From positions 1-64,000 of the forward strand of contig NZ_LOJP01000014.1 of assembly GCF_001553785.1 (NCBI RefSeq): 64,000 bases of DNA, read 5' to 3'. A program made the translations under genes and the position numbers. Shown here piece by piece: positions 51,133 through 59,584 of the stretch; position 1 is the first letter of the stretch; the number at the start of each line of letters is the position of its first letter. A model generated the notes under the pieces. The model saw only the letters and a list, made by a program, of their open reading frames with translations. It was not told where the DNA came from and searched no databases. Origin of the DNA: Actinoplanes sp. TFC3. GTDB taxonomy: Bacteria > Actinomycetota > Actinomycetes > Mycobacteriales > Micromonosporaceae.

Positions 51133-52854
51133 CTACTGCCCGATCAGGGTGCGCAGCCGGTCCGCGCCGACCGCCAGCAGCAGCGTGGGCAGCCGGGGGC
51201 CGGTCTCCTTGCCGATCAGCAGGCGGTAGATCAGCACGAAGAACGCGCGCTGGGCGACCTTGAGCTCGTTCGTCGGCTTGGTGTCGGCGGGCAGGCCGGC
51301 CATCGTCTTGGGCACCCCGTAGAGCAGCGTGGTGAGCCCGCTCAGCGACCAGTTGCCGGTCAGGCCCGCGGCGAGCAGGCGCAGGGATTCGCGCTGGTCC
51401 TCCTCGAGCGAGGCGAGCAGCTCCTTGTCGGGCTCGGTGCGTACCTGCGTGCGGGCGTCGGCGTCCATCTGGGTGTTCACCCACACCTGCGCCTTGTCGA
51501 GGCGGGGGCGCACCTCGGCCAGCGCGGTCACCGGCCGCTGCGGGTCGAGGTCGTGCAGGATGCGCAGGGTCTGCTCGTCGTCGCCGGTGGTGATGTCGAC
51601 GATCGAGGCGAGGGTGCGGTACGCGATCGGCACCGGCGTCACCGGCAGCGTCGTGCCCGCCGTGCGGACCGCGCGGTCGTGGGCGGCCTCGTCGGCCGGG
51701 GCGGCGGTGCCGGCCGCGATCTTGGCCGCCAGGGCGTCCCACTCGTCGTACATGCGCTGGATCTCGGCATCGAACGCGATCTTGAACGACTGATTCGGCC
51801 GGCGGCGCGCGTACAGCCAGCGCAGCAAGGCCGGCTCCATGATGCCCAGCGCGTCGGCCGGGGTCGGCACGGCGCCACGCGAACTCGACATCTTGGCCAT
51901 GCCGCTGATGCCCACGAACGCGTACATCGGTCCGATCGGCTGCCGTCCGCCGAACACCTCGCTGACGATCTGCCCGCCGACCACGAAGGACGACCCGGGC
52001 GAGGAGTGGTCGACGCCCGAGGGTTCGAAGAGCACGCCCTCGTACGCCCAGCGCATCGGCCAGTCGACCTTCCAGACCAGCTTGCCCCGGTTGAACTCCG
52101 ACAGCAGGACGGTCTCGGTGAAGCCGTCGAGCGTGCACTCGTACGCCATGGCGGTGCTCTGGTCGTCGTAGGCCGTGACCGTCGTCAGATCCTTGCCGCA
52201 CTCGCCGCAGTAGGGCTTGTAGGGGAAGTAGCCGGTGGTCGCGGTGCCGTCGTCCTCGTCGGCCGCGCCCGAGCCTTCCTCGGCCGCCGCTGCCGCTGCC
52301 GCCTCCGCCTCGTCGAGCTTCTGGCTCTGCTTGGGCCCCTTGGCCGGCCGGCCCTTCGTGCGGTAGCGGTCCAGGATCTCGTCGATGCGGGCACGCTCGC
52401 GCATGGCCAGAAGAACCTGGTCCCGGTACGCCCCGCAGGTGTACATCTCGGTCTGGCTGATGCCCCGGTACTCGACACCCATCTCGGCGAGCGAGTCGAT
52501 CATCGCGGCCTTGAAGTGCTCGGCCCAGTTCGGGAACCGGCTGCCGGGCGGCGCGGGCACGGCGGTCAGCGGCTTGCCGATGTGCTCGGCCCACTCCGGC
52601 GGGATCCCGGCCGGCACCTTGCGGAACCGGTCGTAGTCGTCCCATGAGATCAGGTGCACCACCTCGTGCCCCCGGCGGCGGATCTCGTCCGCGACCAGGT
52701 GCGGGGTCATCACCTCACGCAGGTTGCCCAGGTGGATCGGCCCGGACGGGCTCAGCCCGGACGCGCACACCACGGGCCGCCCCGGCTCCGCGGCGGCGAT
52801 CACCTCGTCGGCGAACCGGCTCACCCAGTCGACGGGTCCTGCAACTTCAGCCAC
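51133..52854 (-). CDS. lysK: Class I lysyl-tRNA synthetase
   Basis: 573 aa, GTG start with GGAG upstream. HIGH motif as 'PSGPIHLGNLRE', KMSKS motif as 'MAKMSSSRGAV', and zinc-type 'YCGECGKDLTTV' in the insert. Residues ~195-235 are an Ala/Glu/Asp-rich low-complexity stretch not seen in most class I enzymes. It charges tRNA-Lys. Many actinomycetes carry this class I enzyme in addition to class II LysS. It is 6 nt upstream of the Nei-type gene in the same operon. Confidence 0.95.
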   Translation of the reverse strand: MAEVAGPVDWVSRFADEVIAAAEPGRPVVCASGLSPSGPIHLGNLREVMTPHLVADEIRRRGHEVVHLISWDDYDRFRKVPAGIPPEWAEHIGKPLTAVPAPPGSRFPNWAEHFKAAMIDSLAEMGVEYRGISQTEMYTCGAYRDQVLLAMRERARIDEILDRYRTKGRPAKGPKQSQKLDEAEAAAAAAAEEGSGAADEDDGTATTGYFPYKPYCGECGKDLTTVTAYDDQSTAMAYECTLDGFTETVLLSEFNRGKLVWKVDWPMRWAYEGVLFEPSGVDHSSPGSSFVVGGQIVSEVFGGRQPIGPMYAFVGISGMAKMSSSRGAVPTPADALGIMEPALLRWLYARRRPNQSFKIAFDAEIQRMYDEWDALAAKIAAGTAAPADEAAHDRAVRTAGTTLPVTPVPIAYRTLASIVDITTGDDEQTLRILHDLDPQRPVTALAEVRPRLDKAQVWVNTQMDADARTQVRTEPDKELLASLEEDQRESLRLLAAGLTGNWSLSGLTTLLYGVPKTMAGLPADTKPTNELKVAQRAFFVLIYRLLIGKETGPRLPTLLLAVGADRLRTLIGQ

Positions 52855-52931
52855 GATCTCCAACTTCCCCTGTCGTCTCGTCAACCCCCATTTTCCCGCA
52901 TCGCGGTGCGCGTCCGGGCATGACCCCCGGC

Positions 52932-53207
52932 TCAGCTCTGACGGGGGCGCCTCAACCCACCGGATTGCGTTGCAGATGCAGGGCCGGCTCGCCACTGCCC
53001 GGCGAGATGCTCCCCGAGCCGGCGACGCACGTCCACGAACCAGGCAGGGCCGGCGGCCCCACCGATCAGCTCGACCAGGCGCGGCCCCACGCCGCGCCGG
53101 TGCCGCGCGTAGTCGAAGAGGTAGATCTTCGCGTCCGCGGCCCACAGCTCACCATGGATGCCGGGGCAGCTCGGCGCTGGCGTACCGTCGATATTCCGAG
53201 GACGGGC
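52932..53207 (-). pseudogene. Coding-like relic in frame with the upstream gene
   Basis: Directly after the TGA at 53210-53208 the frame stays open for 91 codons with strong GC3 bias. It contains 'GELWAADAKIYLFDYARHRR', 'GVGPRLVELIGG' and 'AWFVDVRRRLGEHLAG', which read as real protein. There is no ATG, GTG or TTG start upstream of the conserved-looking part. It is either the severed C-terminus of a longer gene or a fragment of another gene. The rest of 52855-53207 holds only the LysRS leader. Confidence 0.55.
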
Positions 53208-53579
53208 TCAGACGTCGAGGCCGGATTCGATGCGCCGGAGCTGGTGGCGGGCCATTGCCAGGTTGGCCTTCGACCTCACCAGCGCCAGGTAGAGGAACAG
53301 CCCTTCGCCCGCGCGGCCCTTGAGCGGCCGGATCAGGTGGTACTGCGTCTCCAGCGTGATCAGCACGTCCTCGATCTGCTCGCGGATGCCCAGCATCTCC
53401 ATGGCCCGCAGCTTGGCCCGGACCACATCGGTGTTGCCGGCCGCCGCCACCGCCAGGTCCAACTCCGGGGTGCCGCCCGCGATGCCCAGCGCCATGCCGC
53501 TGGTGTAGTCGACAAGCGCAACGCCGATCGCTCCGTCGATCTGCATCGAGTCCTGGAGAGCGACGTCCATTTCCGGCAT
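53208..53579 (-). CDS. Roadblock/LC7-like small protein
   Basis: 123 aa, ATG behind GGGAGG. 'DGAIGVALVDYTSGMALGIAGGTPELDLAVAAAGNTDVVRAKLRAMEML' and 'DVLITLETQYHLIRPL' follow the alternating beta-alpha pattern of Roadblock/LC7 proteins, which in actinomycetes often bind small GTPases or act in polarity modules. No GTPase partner is in the window. The frame continues after its stop into a coding-like relic. Confidence 0.7.
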   Translation of the reverse strand: MPEMDVALQDSMQIDGAIGVALVDYTSGMALGIAGGTPELDLAVAAAGNTDVVRAKLRAMEMLGIREQIEDVLITLETQYHLIRPLKGRAGEGLFLYLALVRSKANLAMARHQLRRIESGLDV

Positions 53580-53703
53580 GCGTTTACCTCCCGCGGTCGA
53601 GGCGGCCCCTCCCGGCCCGGCGGCTGGGGTGTCGCGGCGACGGAACGGGGCCGATCAGTGAGAACGATCAATGAGCGCTGGCCCAGCATCCGGGTGAGCG
53701 AGC

Positions 53704-53736
53704 GGGGCCGGCCGCACCGGCTGTGCGACCGGCCCC
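53704..53736 (-). terminator. Terminator of the alpha-amylase gene
   Basis: GGGGCCGG-c-CGCAC / GTGCG-a-CCGGCCCC, 13 paired bases with one mismatch and a 5-nt loop, beginning 17 nt after the amylase stop on the minus strand. Confidence 0.85.
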
Positions 53737-53753
53737 GGAGAGAAGCGTCACTC

Positions 53754-55562
53754 TCATCGCCAGGAATCTGCCCACGTGGCGCTGCAAGGGCTTGCATTCG
53801 GCGTCGTCCGGGTGCGGTTGGGGTCGCTCTCCCACGTCACCGTCGAGCCCTCCTTCTTGATGTACTTGTACTGCACCGAGGTGCTGCCCGGCAGGTTCAC
53901 AGTCGCCTTCCATACCGGGTACGACGCCGAGGACAGCGCCACCGCCTGAGCCGGGTCCCAGTTACCCAGTGCAGCGGTGTTACCGGTAACGAAGACGTTC
54001 TGGCCGAACGTGGTTGTCACAGTGGCTTCCACGTTGACTGCTGCGGTCGTACACCCGGTGGGATTGGCATTTCCGCCCCGGGCATTGATATGCAGAGCGA
54101 GCGCCGCGTTGGCCCCGACTGTTGCCGTGAATTGCCCAGAGCTGTCAACCGTGTACGCCGTCCCACCGCACGTGCCGTTCGTGAAGTCGCCGGTCATGAC
54201 GTCGCAGTAGGTGCCCGCGGGCAGCGAGGTCTGGAAGGTGCGGGTCAGCGCCGAGCCCGAGCGGTTGAACGCCACATACGCGTTGCTGCCACGCCCGAAC
54301 GCGATCTGATTGGACCCGTTGCTCCACCAGTTCGTCACCGCTGCGCCGGCCGCCGCATTGCGCAGGCCCACCATGTTCGCCGTGGTACGCGCCCGGTGCT
54401 CGCACTGCCAGCCGCTACCGCAACTCACCGCGTTCGTCGTGCCGTTGCTCGATGAAGGCGGCCCCTGGTCGGCGTTACTGAAGGTGAAGCTCGACATGAC
54501 CTGCGGCACGCCATACGGATAGGTGATCATAAAGGCTTCGGCCAACGCGTACGAACTGCCGTCCTTGTAGGTCAGCGTCGCCCGCCCATTGCGCTGGGTG
54601 TCGTGATTGTCAATGAAAGCGACCGCGTCGCCACTGCTCAACAGCATGGAGCTGGGAACATTGTTCAGGTTCGACAGGCTGCCATTCTTGAACGCTGCCC
54701 CCACCACATCGCCATACCGGAATTCCGTCACATCGCCGATCCCGGTGTACTCCTGCGGCGCCGGCTCACCGCTACCGCCCTCGATAACCTCGGAGAACAC
54801 GTAAGGGTCACCGGTAACCGGGTTGATGAACGCGGACATGTCGGCGGCGGGCATGTGTTTCGCGGCGTCCACCCGGAAACCGTCGACCCCCAGGGAAACC
54901 AGATCATTGAGGTACGCCGTCAGCTTGCCGCGCACGTACGTTGATTCGGTCCTCAGGTCGGAGAGGTCAACGAGCTCGCAATTCTGCACCTCCCAGCGGT
55001 CACCATAGTTGGCGATATCGTCATTACCGTTGCGCCCGCAGTGGTGAAAATCGTCATTGCCGTACGGCACCGACGGGTACGCATAGTGGCTGTAGGTCGA
55101 ACCGGCGCTGCCCGCACCCGTCGAACCGCCACCGGCCATATGATTGACAACGGCATCCACATAAATCTTGACGCCGGCCGCATGACATGTCGACACCATG
55201 TTTGCGAATTGCGTCCGGTTACCCCGGCGCGTGGTGAGCTGATAGCTGACCGGCTGATAATCCTGCCACCACGGGTAACCGGAGCCGGGTAACACAACGT
55301 GTTCCTGCGGCGGGGAGACCTGCACGCCACCGAAGCCCTTGGGGCCCAGGACGGAGGTGCACTCGCTGGCAACCGAGGCCCACGGCCATTCGAAGAGATG
55401 AACGATGGTGTCCTTCGCACCCGGGCTCGCTGGCGAAAGCGCCGCGGCGCCGGTGAGCGACGCTGCTGCCGGCGCAGTGACACCGCCGATGATGCCGTAT
55501 GCGCCGACCGCAGCGGTGACGATGGCGGTCGCCGCGCTGGCAACGACCTTCCGGTTACGCAT
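53754..55562 (-). CDS. Secreted GH13 alpha-amylase with C-terminal CBM20 starch-binding domain
   Basis: 602 aa, ATG with GGAGG upstream. Signal peptide to about 'APAAAS'. GH13 motifs are complete: 'VDAVVNHMA', 'GFRVDAAKH' (nucleophile Asp), 'YVFSEVIEGG' (acid/base Glu), 'FIDNHDTQR' (third Asp). The layout matches actinomycete GH13_32 amylases. The last ~100 residues ('VEATVTTTFGQNVFVTGNTAALGNWDPAQAV', 'YKYIKKEGSTVTWESDPNR') are a CBM20 domain. It degrades extracellular starch. It is followed by its own terminator and preceded by CTTGCG motifs near the LacI regulator gene. Confidence 0.97.
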   Translation of the reverse strand: MRNRKVVASAATAIVTAAVGAYGIIGGVTAPAAASLTGAAALSPASPGAKDTIVHLFEWPWASVASECTSVLGPKGFGGVQVSPPQEHVVLPGSGYPWWQDYQPVSYQLTTRRGNRTQFANMVSTCHAAGVKIYVDAVVNHMAGGGSTGAGSAGSTYSHYAYPSVPYGNDDFHHCGRNGNDDIANYGDRWEVQNCELVDLSDLRTESTYVRGKLTAYLNDLVSLGVDGFRVDAAKHMPAADMSAFINPVTGDPYVFSEVIEGGSGEPAPQEYTGIGDVTEFRYGDVVGAAFKNGSLSNLNNVPSSMLLSSGDAVAFIDNHDTQRNGRATLTYKDGSSYALAEAFMITYPYGVPQVMSSFTFSNADQGPPSSSNGTTNAVSCGSGWQCEHRARTTANMVGLRNAAAGAAVTNWWSNGSNQIAFGRGSNAYVAFNRSGSALTRTFQTSLPAGTYCDVMTGDFTNGTCGGTAYTVDSSGQFTATVGANAALALHINARGGNANPTGCTTAAVNVEATVTTTFGQNVFVTGNTAALGNWDPAQAVALSSASYPVWKATVNLPGSTSVQYKYIKKEGSTVTWESDPNRTRTTPNASPCSATWADSWR

Positions 55563-55988
55563 GGGAAGCCTCCAGGGGGACGCGGGGGAAGCGCCGGATC
55601 TCCCTGCGCCTGAAATTTCTTGCGCAGTGCCGTGGAAGTTAGCAGCGTGTTTCACACCGGTAAAGCGATACCCCTCGATGCTCTCGCGGCTAATGTCCCA
55701 TCTTGCCGGATGTTTCTTACAGGCTTGATCACCCCGCTGTCGCATCGAAGCGTCGAACCGCCAGGTCGCACCCGCCCGCAGCCCCAGCAGCACCCGCAAG
55801 AACTTTCAAAGATCCACTTAACAATCTCCCCCGGCAGGCACCGCATGGCGCCGCCGGGCGCCAATTGTGAAGGAATGCATCGCCGGGCAGGCTGGTGCGG
55901 GCGACGTGGCCGGCATGCGGCGTGAGGAAACCCGAGGTCCGGCATACCGCGCAGGCGTCAGGCAAGCAGAGCGCAACGCCCCCGCCGA
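55563..55988. promoter_or_regulatory. Amylase upstream region with two inverted CTTGCG motifs
   Basis: No gene is seen here. GAAATTTCTTGCG (55612-55624, plus strand) and GAAAGTTCTTGCG (55807-55795, minus strand) match at 12 of 13 positions in opposite orientation. Related sites precede the LacI gene. The local base composition is AT-richer than the window average, as expected of a promoter. Confidence 0.6.
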
Positions 55989-57059
55989 TCAAGCCGCCGA
56001 AGACCCCACACTCTCCGCGTCCCGCTCCACCTCACTCCCCCGAGCCCCGGCATTGATAGCCGTAGACCCCCGAACCACCAGCTCCGGCGAGAACACGTAC
56101 TCCGACCGCGGCGCCCCGTGCCCGTTGATCTCATCGACCAGCTGACGAATGGCAGCGTTCCCCATCGCTGCCACCGGTTGCCGCAGCGTCGTCAGCGGCG
56201 GGTCGGTGAAGGCGATCAGCGGCGAGTCGTCGAACCCCACCACCGACACGTCCCGCGGCACCGACAATCCCCGGCGGCGGGCCGCTCGGATGGCGCCCAG
56301 GGCCATCAGGTCCGATCCGCAGACAAGGCCGGTCACCCCTCGGCCCAGGAGTTGCCCGGCCGCCACCTCGCCGCCCTCCACGCCGAACAAGGTCAGCGCC
56401 ACCAGCTCGTCGAGTTCGCGGTCGCGCAGGCCGAGTTCGCGGCGCATGGCCGTACGGTAGCCCTCGAGTTTTCTTTGGACGTTGAGGAAACGGTCGGGGC
56501 CGGAGACGAAACCGATGCGGCGGTGCCCGAGGGCGACCAGGTGGTTGACCGCGAGCTCGGCGGCCAGGCGGTCGTCGCAGGAGATGAACGGGGCGTCCAG
56601 GCCCTCGGCGTAGCCGTTGATGAGCACGATGGGCAGGGGGCGGTCGACGAGCTTCCGGTAGCGCTCATGATCTGCTGTGGTGTCGGCGTGCAGGCCCGAC
56701 ACGAACACGATGCCGGAGACCTGGCGGTCCAGCAGCATCTCCACGTACTCATCCTCGGTGACGCCGCCGGGGGGCTGGGTGCACAGCACCGGGGTGAACC
56801 CGGACTGGCTCAGCGCCGACTCGATGGTCTGGGCGAAGGCCGGGAAAATCGGGTTCTCCAGCTCGGGTACGACCAGGCCGACCAGGCCGGCGCTGCGTTT
56901 GCGCAAGCGCTCCGGGCGTTCGTAGCCGAGCACGTCGAGCGCCGTCAGCACCGCCTGGCGGGTGTCGGCGGAGACGCCGGGCCGGTCGTTGAGCACGCGC
57001 GACACGGTCGCCTCGCTGACCTCGGCCTGGCGCGCGATGTCGGAGAGTCGTGCGCGCAT
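55989..57059 (-). CDS. LacI family regulator, probable repressor of the amylase gene
   Basis: 356 aa from ATG 57059 (leaderless: TACAGT at 57072-57067 on the minus strand, then 7 nt). HTH and hinge 'ARLSDIARQAEVSEATVSRVLNDRPGVSADTRQAVLTALDVLGY'. The core has 'GLVVPELENPIFPAFAQTIESALSQSGF' and 'VCGSDLMALGAIRAARRRGLSVPRDVSVVGFDDSPLIAFTDPPLTTLRQP', typical of MalR/CebR-like sugar repressors. It lies upstream of the alpha-amylase gene on the same strand, and both have CTTGCG operators, so maltodextrin control is a reasonable inference. Confidence 0.9.
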   Translation of the reverse strand: MRARLSDIARQAEVSEATVSRVLNDRPGVSADTRQAVLTALDVLGYERPERLRKRSAGLVGLVVPELENPIFPAFAQTIESALSQSGFTPVLCTQPPGGVTEDEYVEMLLDRQVSGIVFVSGLHADTTADHERYRKLVDRPLPIVLINGYAEGLDAPFISCDDRLAAELAVNHLVALGHRRIGFVSGPDRFLNVQRKLEGYRTAMRRELGLRDRELDELVALTLFGVEGGEVAAGQLLGRGVTGLVCGSDLMALGAIRAARRRGLSVPRDVSVVGFDDSPLIAFTDPPLTTLRQPVAAMGNAAIRQLVDEINGHGAPRSEYVFSPELVVRGSTAINAGARGSEVERDAESVGSSAA

Positions 57060-57079
57060 GGGCGTCACTGTAGACCCTG

Positions 57080-57103
57080 GAAACTCTTGCGGAGAGGTGC
57101 AAG
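57080..57103. promoter_or_regulatory. Candidate autoregulatory LacI operator
   Basis: CTTGC-N8-GCAAG (57086-57103) inverted repeat, preceded by GAAAC so that GAAACTCTTGCG resembles the two amylase motifs with one base deleted. It lies about 8 bp upstream of the LacI -10 box. Confidence 0.65.
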
Positions 57104-57176
57104 GGTCTCCATGGCTTGGAACATCACCGCGACATTGACCGGCTTCAGCGACGGCGATAGCGTTTTCGCCAGCGCC

Positions 57177-57224
57177 GGGATGCGTACCGGTGTTCGCATC
57201 CCGAACATCAGAGAGCATCCCGAA
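57177..57224. promoter_or_regulatory. Operator-like repeats before the aldehyde dehydrogenase gene
   Basis: GGGATGCG (57177-57184) and CGCATCCC (57195-57202) form a perfect 8-bp inverted repeat around TACCGGTGTT. GCATCCCGAA occurs at 57196-57205 and again at 57215-57224, 19 bp apart. It is 26 bp before the ATG with GGGAGG. Confidence 0.6.
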
Positions 57225-57249
57225 AGACCGTGATCAGGGAGGCTGCGCC

Positions 57250-58710
57250 ATGCCGGTCGACCGTTTCCTGCTCATCGGCGGCGAGGACGTCCCGGCCGCG
57301 GACGGGCGCACCACCGAGGATCGCAACCCGCACAACGGCCATCTGCTCGCCCGCGTCGCCGCCGCCGGCCCGCAAGACGTCAAGCGCGCGGTCGACGCCG
57401 CCAGCCAAGCATTCCCCATCTGGTCCTCGGCCCCGCCCGCACAGCGCCGCAAGGTCCTCGCCCAGGCCGGCGACCTGCTCGAAGCCCGAGCCACCGAAGC
57501 AGCCACGCTGATGGCCGGTGAGACCGGGGGCACGCTGGCCTGGTCGATGTTCAACGTGGGCCTGGCCGCCGCGATGCTGCGCGAGGCCGCCGCCCTGACC
57601 ACGTTGCCGGTCGGCGAGGTGCTCGCGGGCGACAACCCGGACGCCCTCTCGCTGGCCGTGCGCCAGCCCGCGGGAGTGGTCGCCGCGTTCGCACCCTGGA
57701 ACGCACCGCTCATCCTCGGCACCCGCGCCATCGCCGCTCCCCTGGCCGCGGGCAACACCGTGGTGGTCAAGGCCAGCGAGGACGCGCCGCTGGCCTGCGC
57801 GCTGTTCCTGGCCGACGTGCTGCGCGACGCCGGCCTGCCGCCGGGGGCGCTCAACGTCATCACCAACGACCCGGCCGACGCGGCGCCGGTGGCGCAGGCG
57901 CTGATCGCCGATCCGCGCGTACGGCGGGTCAATTTCACGGGTTCGACGACGGTGGGCCGCATCATCGGCGAACTCGCCGCGCGGCACCTGACCCCGGCAG
58001 TGCTGGAGCTGGGCGGAAAGAATGCGGTGCTGGTACTCGACGACGCCGACCTGGAGTATGCGGTCGATGCGGTGGCGTTCGGCGCCTACCTCAATTCCGG
58101 GCAGATCTGCATGTCGGCCGACCGGGTGCTGGTGGACCGGTCGCTGGCCGCCGAGTTCGCCGCGCGCCTGGCGGACAAGGCCAAGGCGCTACCGTCCGGC
58201 GATCCGGCCGATCCGCGTACGGTGATCGGCCCGCTGATCAACCCCGCAGCGGCCGGGCGGGTGGCCGCTCTGGTCGACGACGCGGCAGCCGGCGGCGCCC
58301 ACGTGCTTTCCGGCGGGGGTACGCCCACAGGTTCCCATTACCCCGCAACAGTCCTGTCCGCCGTCACAGCGGGGATGCGCATCCACACCGAGGAGATCTT
58401 CGGCCCGGTCTGCACCGTGCTCAGCGTCGACGGCGATGACGAAGCGGTGGCGGTGGCCAACGACAGCCCGTACGGCCTGACCGCCGGCGTGCTGACCCGC
58501 GACCTCTCGCGCGGCCTGGGCGTGGCCCGCCGCCTGCGCACCGGCATCGCCCACGTCAACGACCAGTCCGTGGACGACGATCCCACTGCCCCGTTCGGTG
58601 GCGTCGGCGCCTCGGGCTACGGCCGGTTCGGTGGGCGCGCCGGCCTGGAGGCGTTCACCGACCTGCGCTGGATAACCCTTCAGCAGCGCCCCAAGAAGTT
58701 CCCGTTCTGA
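57250..58710 (+). CDS. Aldehyde dehydrogenase family protein, aromatic/aliphatic aldehyde type
   Basis: 486 aa from ATG 57250 behind GGGAGG. NAD-binding and catalytic motifs: 'FAPWNAPLIL', 'VNFTGSTTVGRII', 'LELGGKNAVLVLDDADLEYA' (Glu base) and 'LNSGQICMSADRVLV' (catalytic Cys in QIC). The C-terminal 'PYGLTAGVLTRDLSRGLGVARRLRTGIAHVNDQSVDDDPTAPFGGVGASGYGRFGG' resembles vanillin/benzaldehyde or salicylaldehyde dehydrogenases. It oxidises an aldehyde to the acid with NAD(P)+. The upstream repeats suggest a dedicated regulator not in the window. Confidence 0.92.
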   Translation: MPVDRFLLIGGEDVPAADGRTTEDRNPHNGHLLARVAAAGPQDVKRAVDAASQAFPIWSSAPPAQRRKVLAQAGDLLEARATEAATLMAGETGGTLAWSMFNVGLAAAMLREAAALTTLPVGEVLAGDNPDALSLAVRQPAGVVAAFAPWNAPLILGTRAIAAPLAAGNTVVVKASEDAPLACALFLADVLRDAGLPPGALNVITNDPADAAPVAQALIADPRVRRVNFTGSTTVGRIIGELAARHLTPAVLELGGKNAVLVLDDADLEYAVDAVAFGAYLNSGQICMSADRVLVDRSLAAEFAARLADKAKALPSGDPADPRTVIGPLINPAAAGRVAALVDDAAAGGAHVLSGGGTPTGSHYPATVLSAVTAGMRIHTEEIFGPVCTVLSVDGDDEAVAVANDSPYGLTAGVLTRDLSRGLGVARRLRTGIAHVNDQSVDDDPTAPFGGVGASGYGRFGGRAGLEAFTDLRWITLQQRPKKFPF

Positions 58711-58781
58711 AAGCTCAGTCCATCACCATGGGCGTCCACCGGCCAGGCGCCGCTGGCCGGCCATCCCCTGCGAAACAGAAT

Positions 58782-59420
58782 CTAGGCCCGGTTCTGCCAG
58801 GTGCAGATGCATGCCTTGTTGCCGTCGGGGTCGGCGAGCACCCAGAAACTCGGCGCCTCGGCATCGCTGACCAGGGTGCCGCCGGCCGCGAGCGCCGCGT
58901 CGATGCGCGGCTGAGCCTGCGCCGGGTCCACCCAGATGTCCGGGTGCCAGTGCTGGCGGGGCTCCTCGGAACCGGACTGCTGGAACCAGAGCGTCGCGAC
59001 CATGCCGTGCGGGTCGCGTACGTCGTTGCCGTGCGCCTCGCCGCGCAGGATCGCCGCCCAGAACGGGGAGATCGCGGCGTGCGCGGGGGTGTCGAGACCA
59101 AATTCGACCTGGGTGAGACCCGCGCACTCGCAGGTGAGGCCGGCCTCGGCGATCAGCGTGGAGATGGTGCGGGCCATGCGGATGTCGCGCCCGGTTACCG
59201 CGCCGGTGTCGTGGCTGGTGAGGCGGATGTCCACGTGGGTGTAGCGCAGGTCGAGGTCGGGGTGGTGGTCGGCCCGCTCGGCTGCCTCGCCCAGGGCGTT
59301 GACCAGGGCGAGCCCGGCGGCGAAGTCGGGGGTGGGCACGCGGGTGCGCAGGCTGTTCATCAGGTACGCCCACCCGTCCAGTTTTTCGTCGGCTATCTGC
59401 TGTGCGCTCAGTCGGGCCAT
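58782..59420 (-). CDS. Fusion of pterin-4a-carbinolamine dehydratase-like and VOC domains
   Basis: 212 aa. Residues ~1-97 follow the PCD/DCoH fold with the signature 'ERADHHPDLDLRYTHVDIRLTSHDTGAVTGRDI' (paired His and Pro of the active site). Residues ~98-212 are a glyoxalase/VOC-like domain ('VEFGLDTPAHAAISPFWAAILRG', 'WVLADPDGNKACICTW'). Such fusions recur in actinomycetes, and the physiological substrate is not established. Its ATG lies inside the 3' end of a small membrane-protein ORF. Confidence 0.85.
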   Translation of the reverse strand: MARLSAQQIADEKLDGWAYLMNSLRTRVPTPDFAAGLALVNALGEAAERADHHPDLDLRYTHVDIRLTSHDTGAVTGRDIRMARTISTLIAEAGLTCECAGLTQVEFGLDTPAHAAISPFWAAILRGEAHGNDVRDPHGMVATLWFQQSGSEEPRQHWHPDIWVDPAQAQPRIDAALAAGGTLVSDAEAPSFWVLADPDGNKACICTWQNRA

Positions 59421-59509
59421 ACCGTCATCGTCCCACCGGCGACGATCAGCACCATCCCCAAGGCCACGAACACGACCCGGTTGAAGCGCCCAGCGGGCCG
59501 CTCGTTCAC
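59408..59509 (-). CDS. Small single-helix membrane protein (33 aa)
   Basis: GTG 59509 to TGA 59408, MNERPAGRFNRVVF followed by a hydrophobic helix 'VALGMVLIVAGG'. The last 13 bp overlap the PCD-VOC start, implying coupling. The ribosome binding site is weak. The positive-inside charge pattern supports a real small membrane protein. Confidence 0.5.
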   Translation of the reverse strand: MNERPAGRFNRVVFVALGMVLIVAGGTMTVWPD

Positions 59510-59584
59510 GGGCGGCTCAGAGCGCAGTGGGAGGACGCGATGGCGTCATCTGCCCGCACCCTCCCACCACCGGCGGTGATCCGC

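Noticed and set aside
50353..52647. 764-aa plus-strand frame opposite the Nei and LysRS genes
   Set aside because: Antisense shadow of two well-recognised genes.
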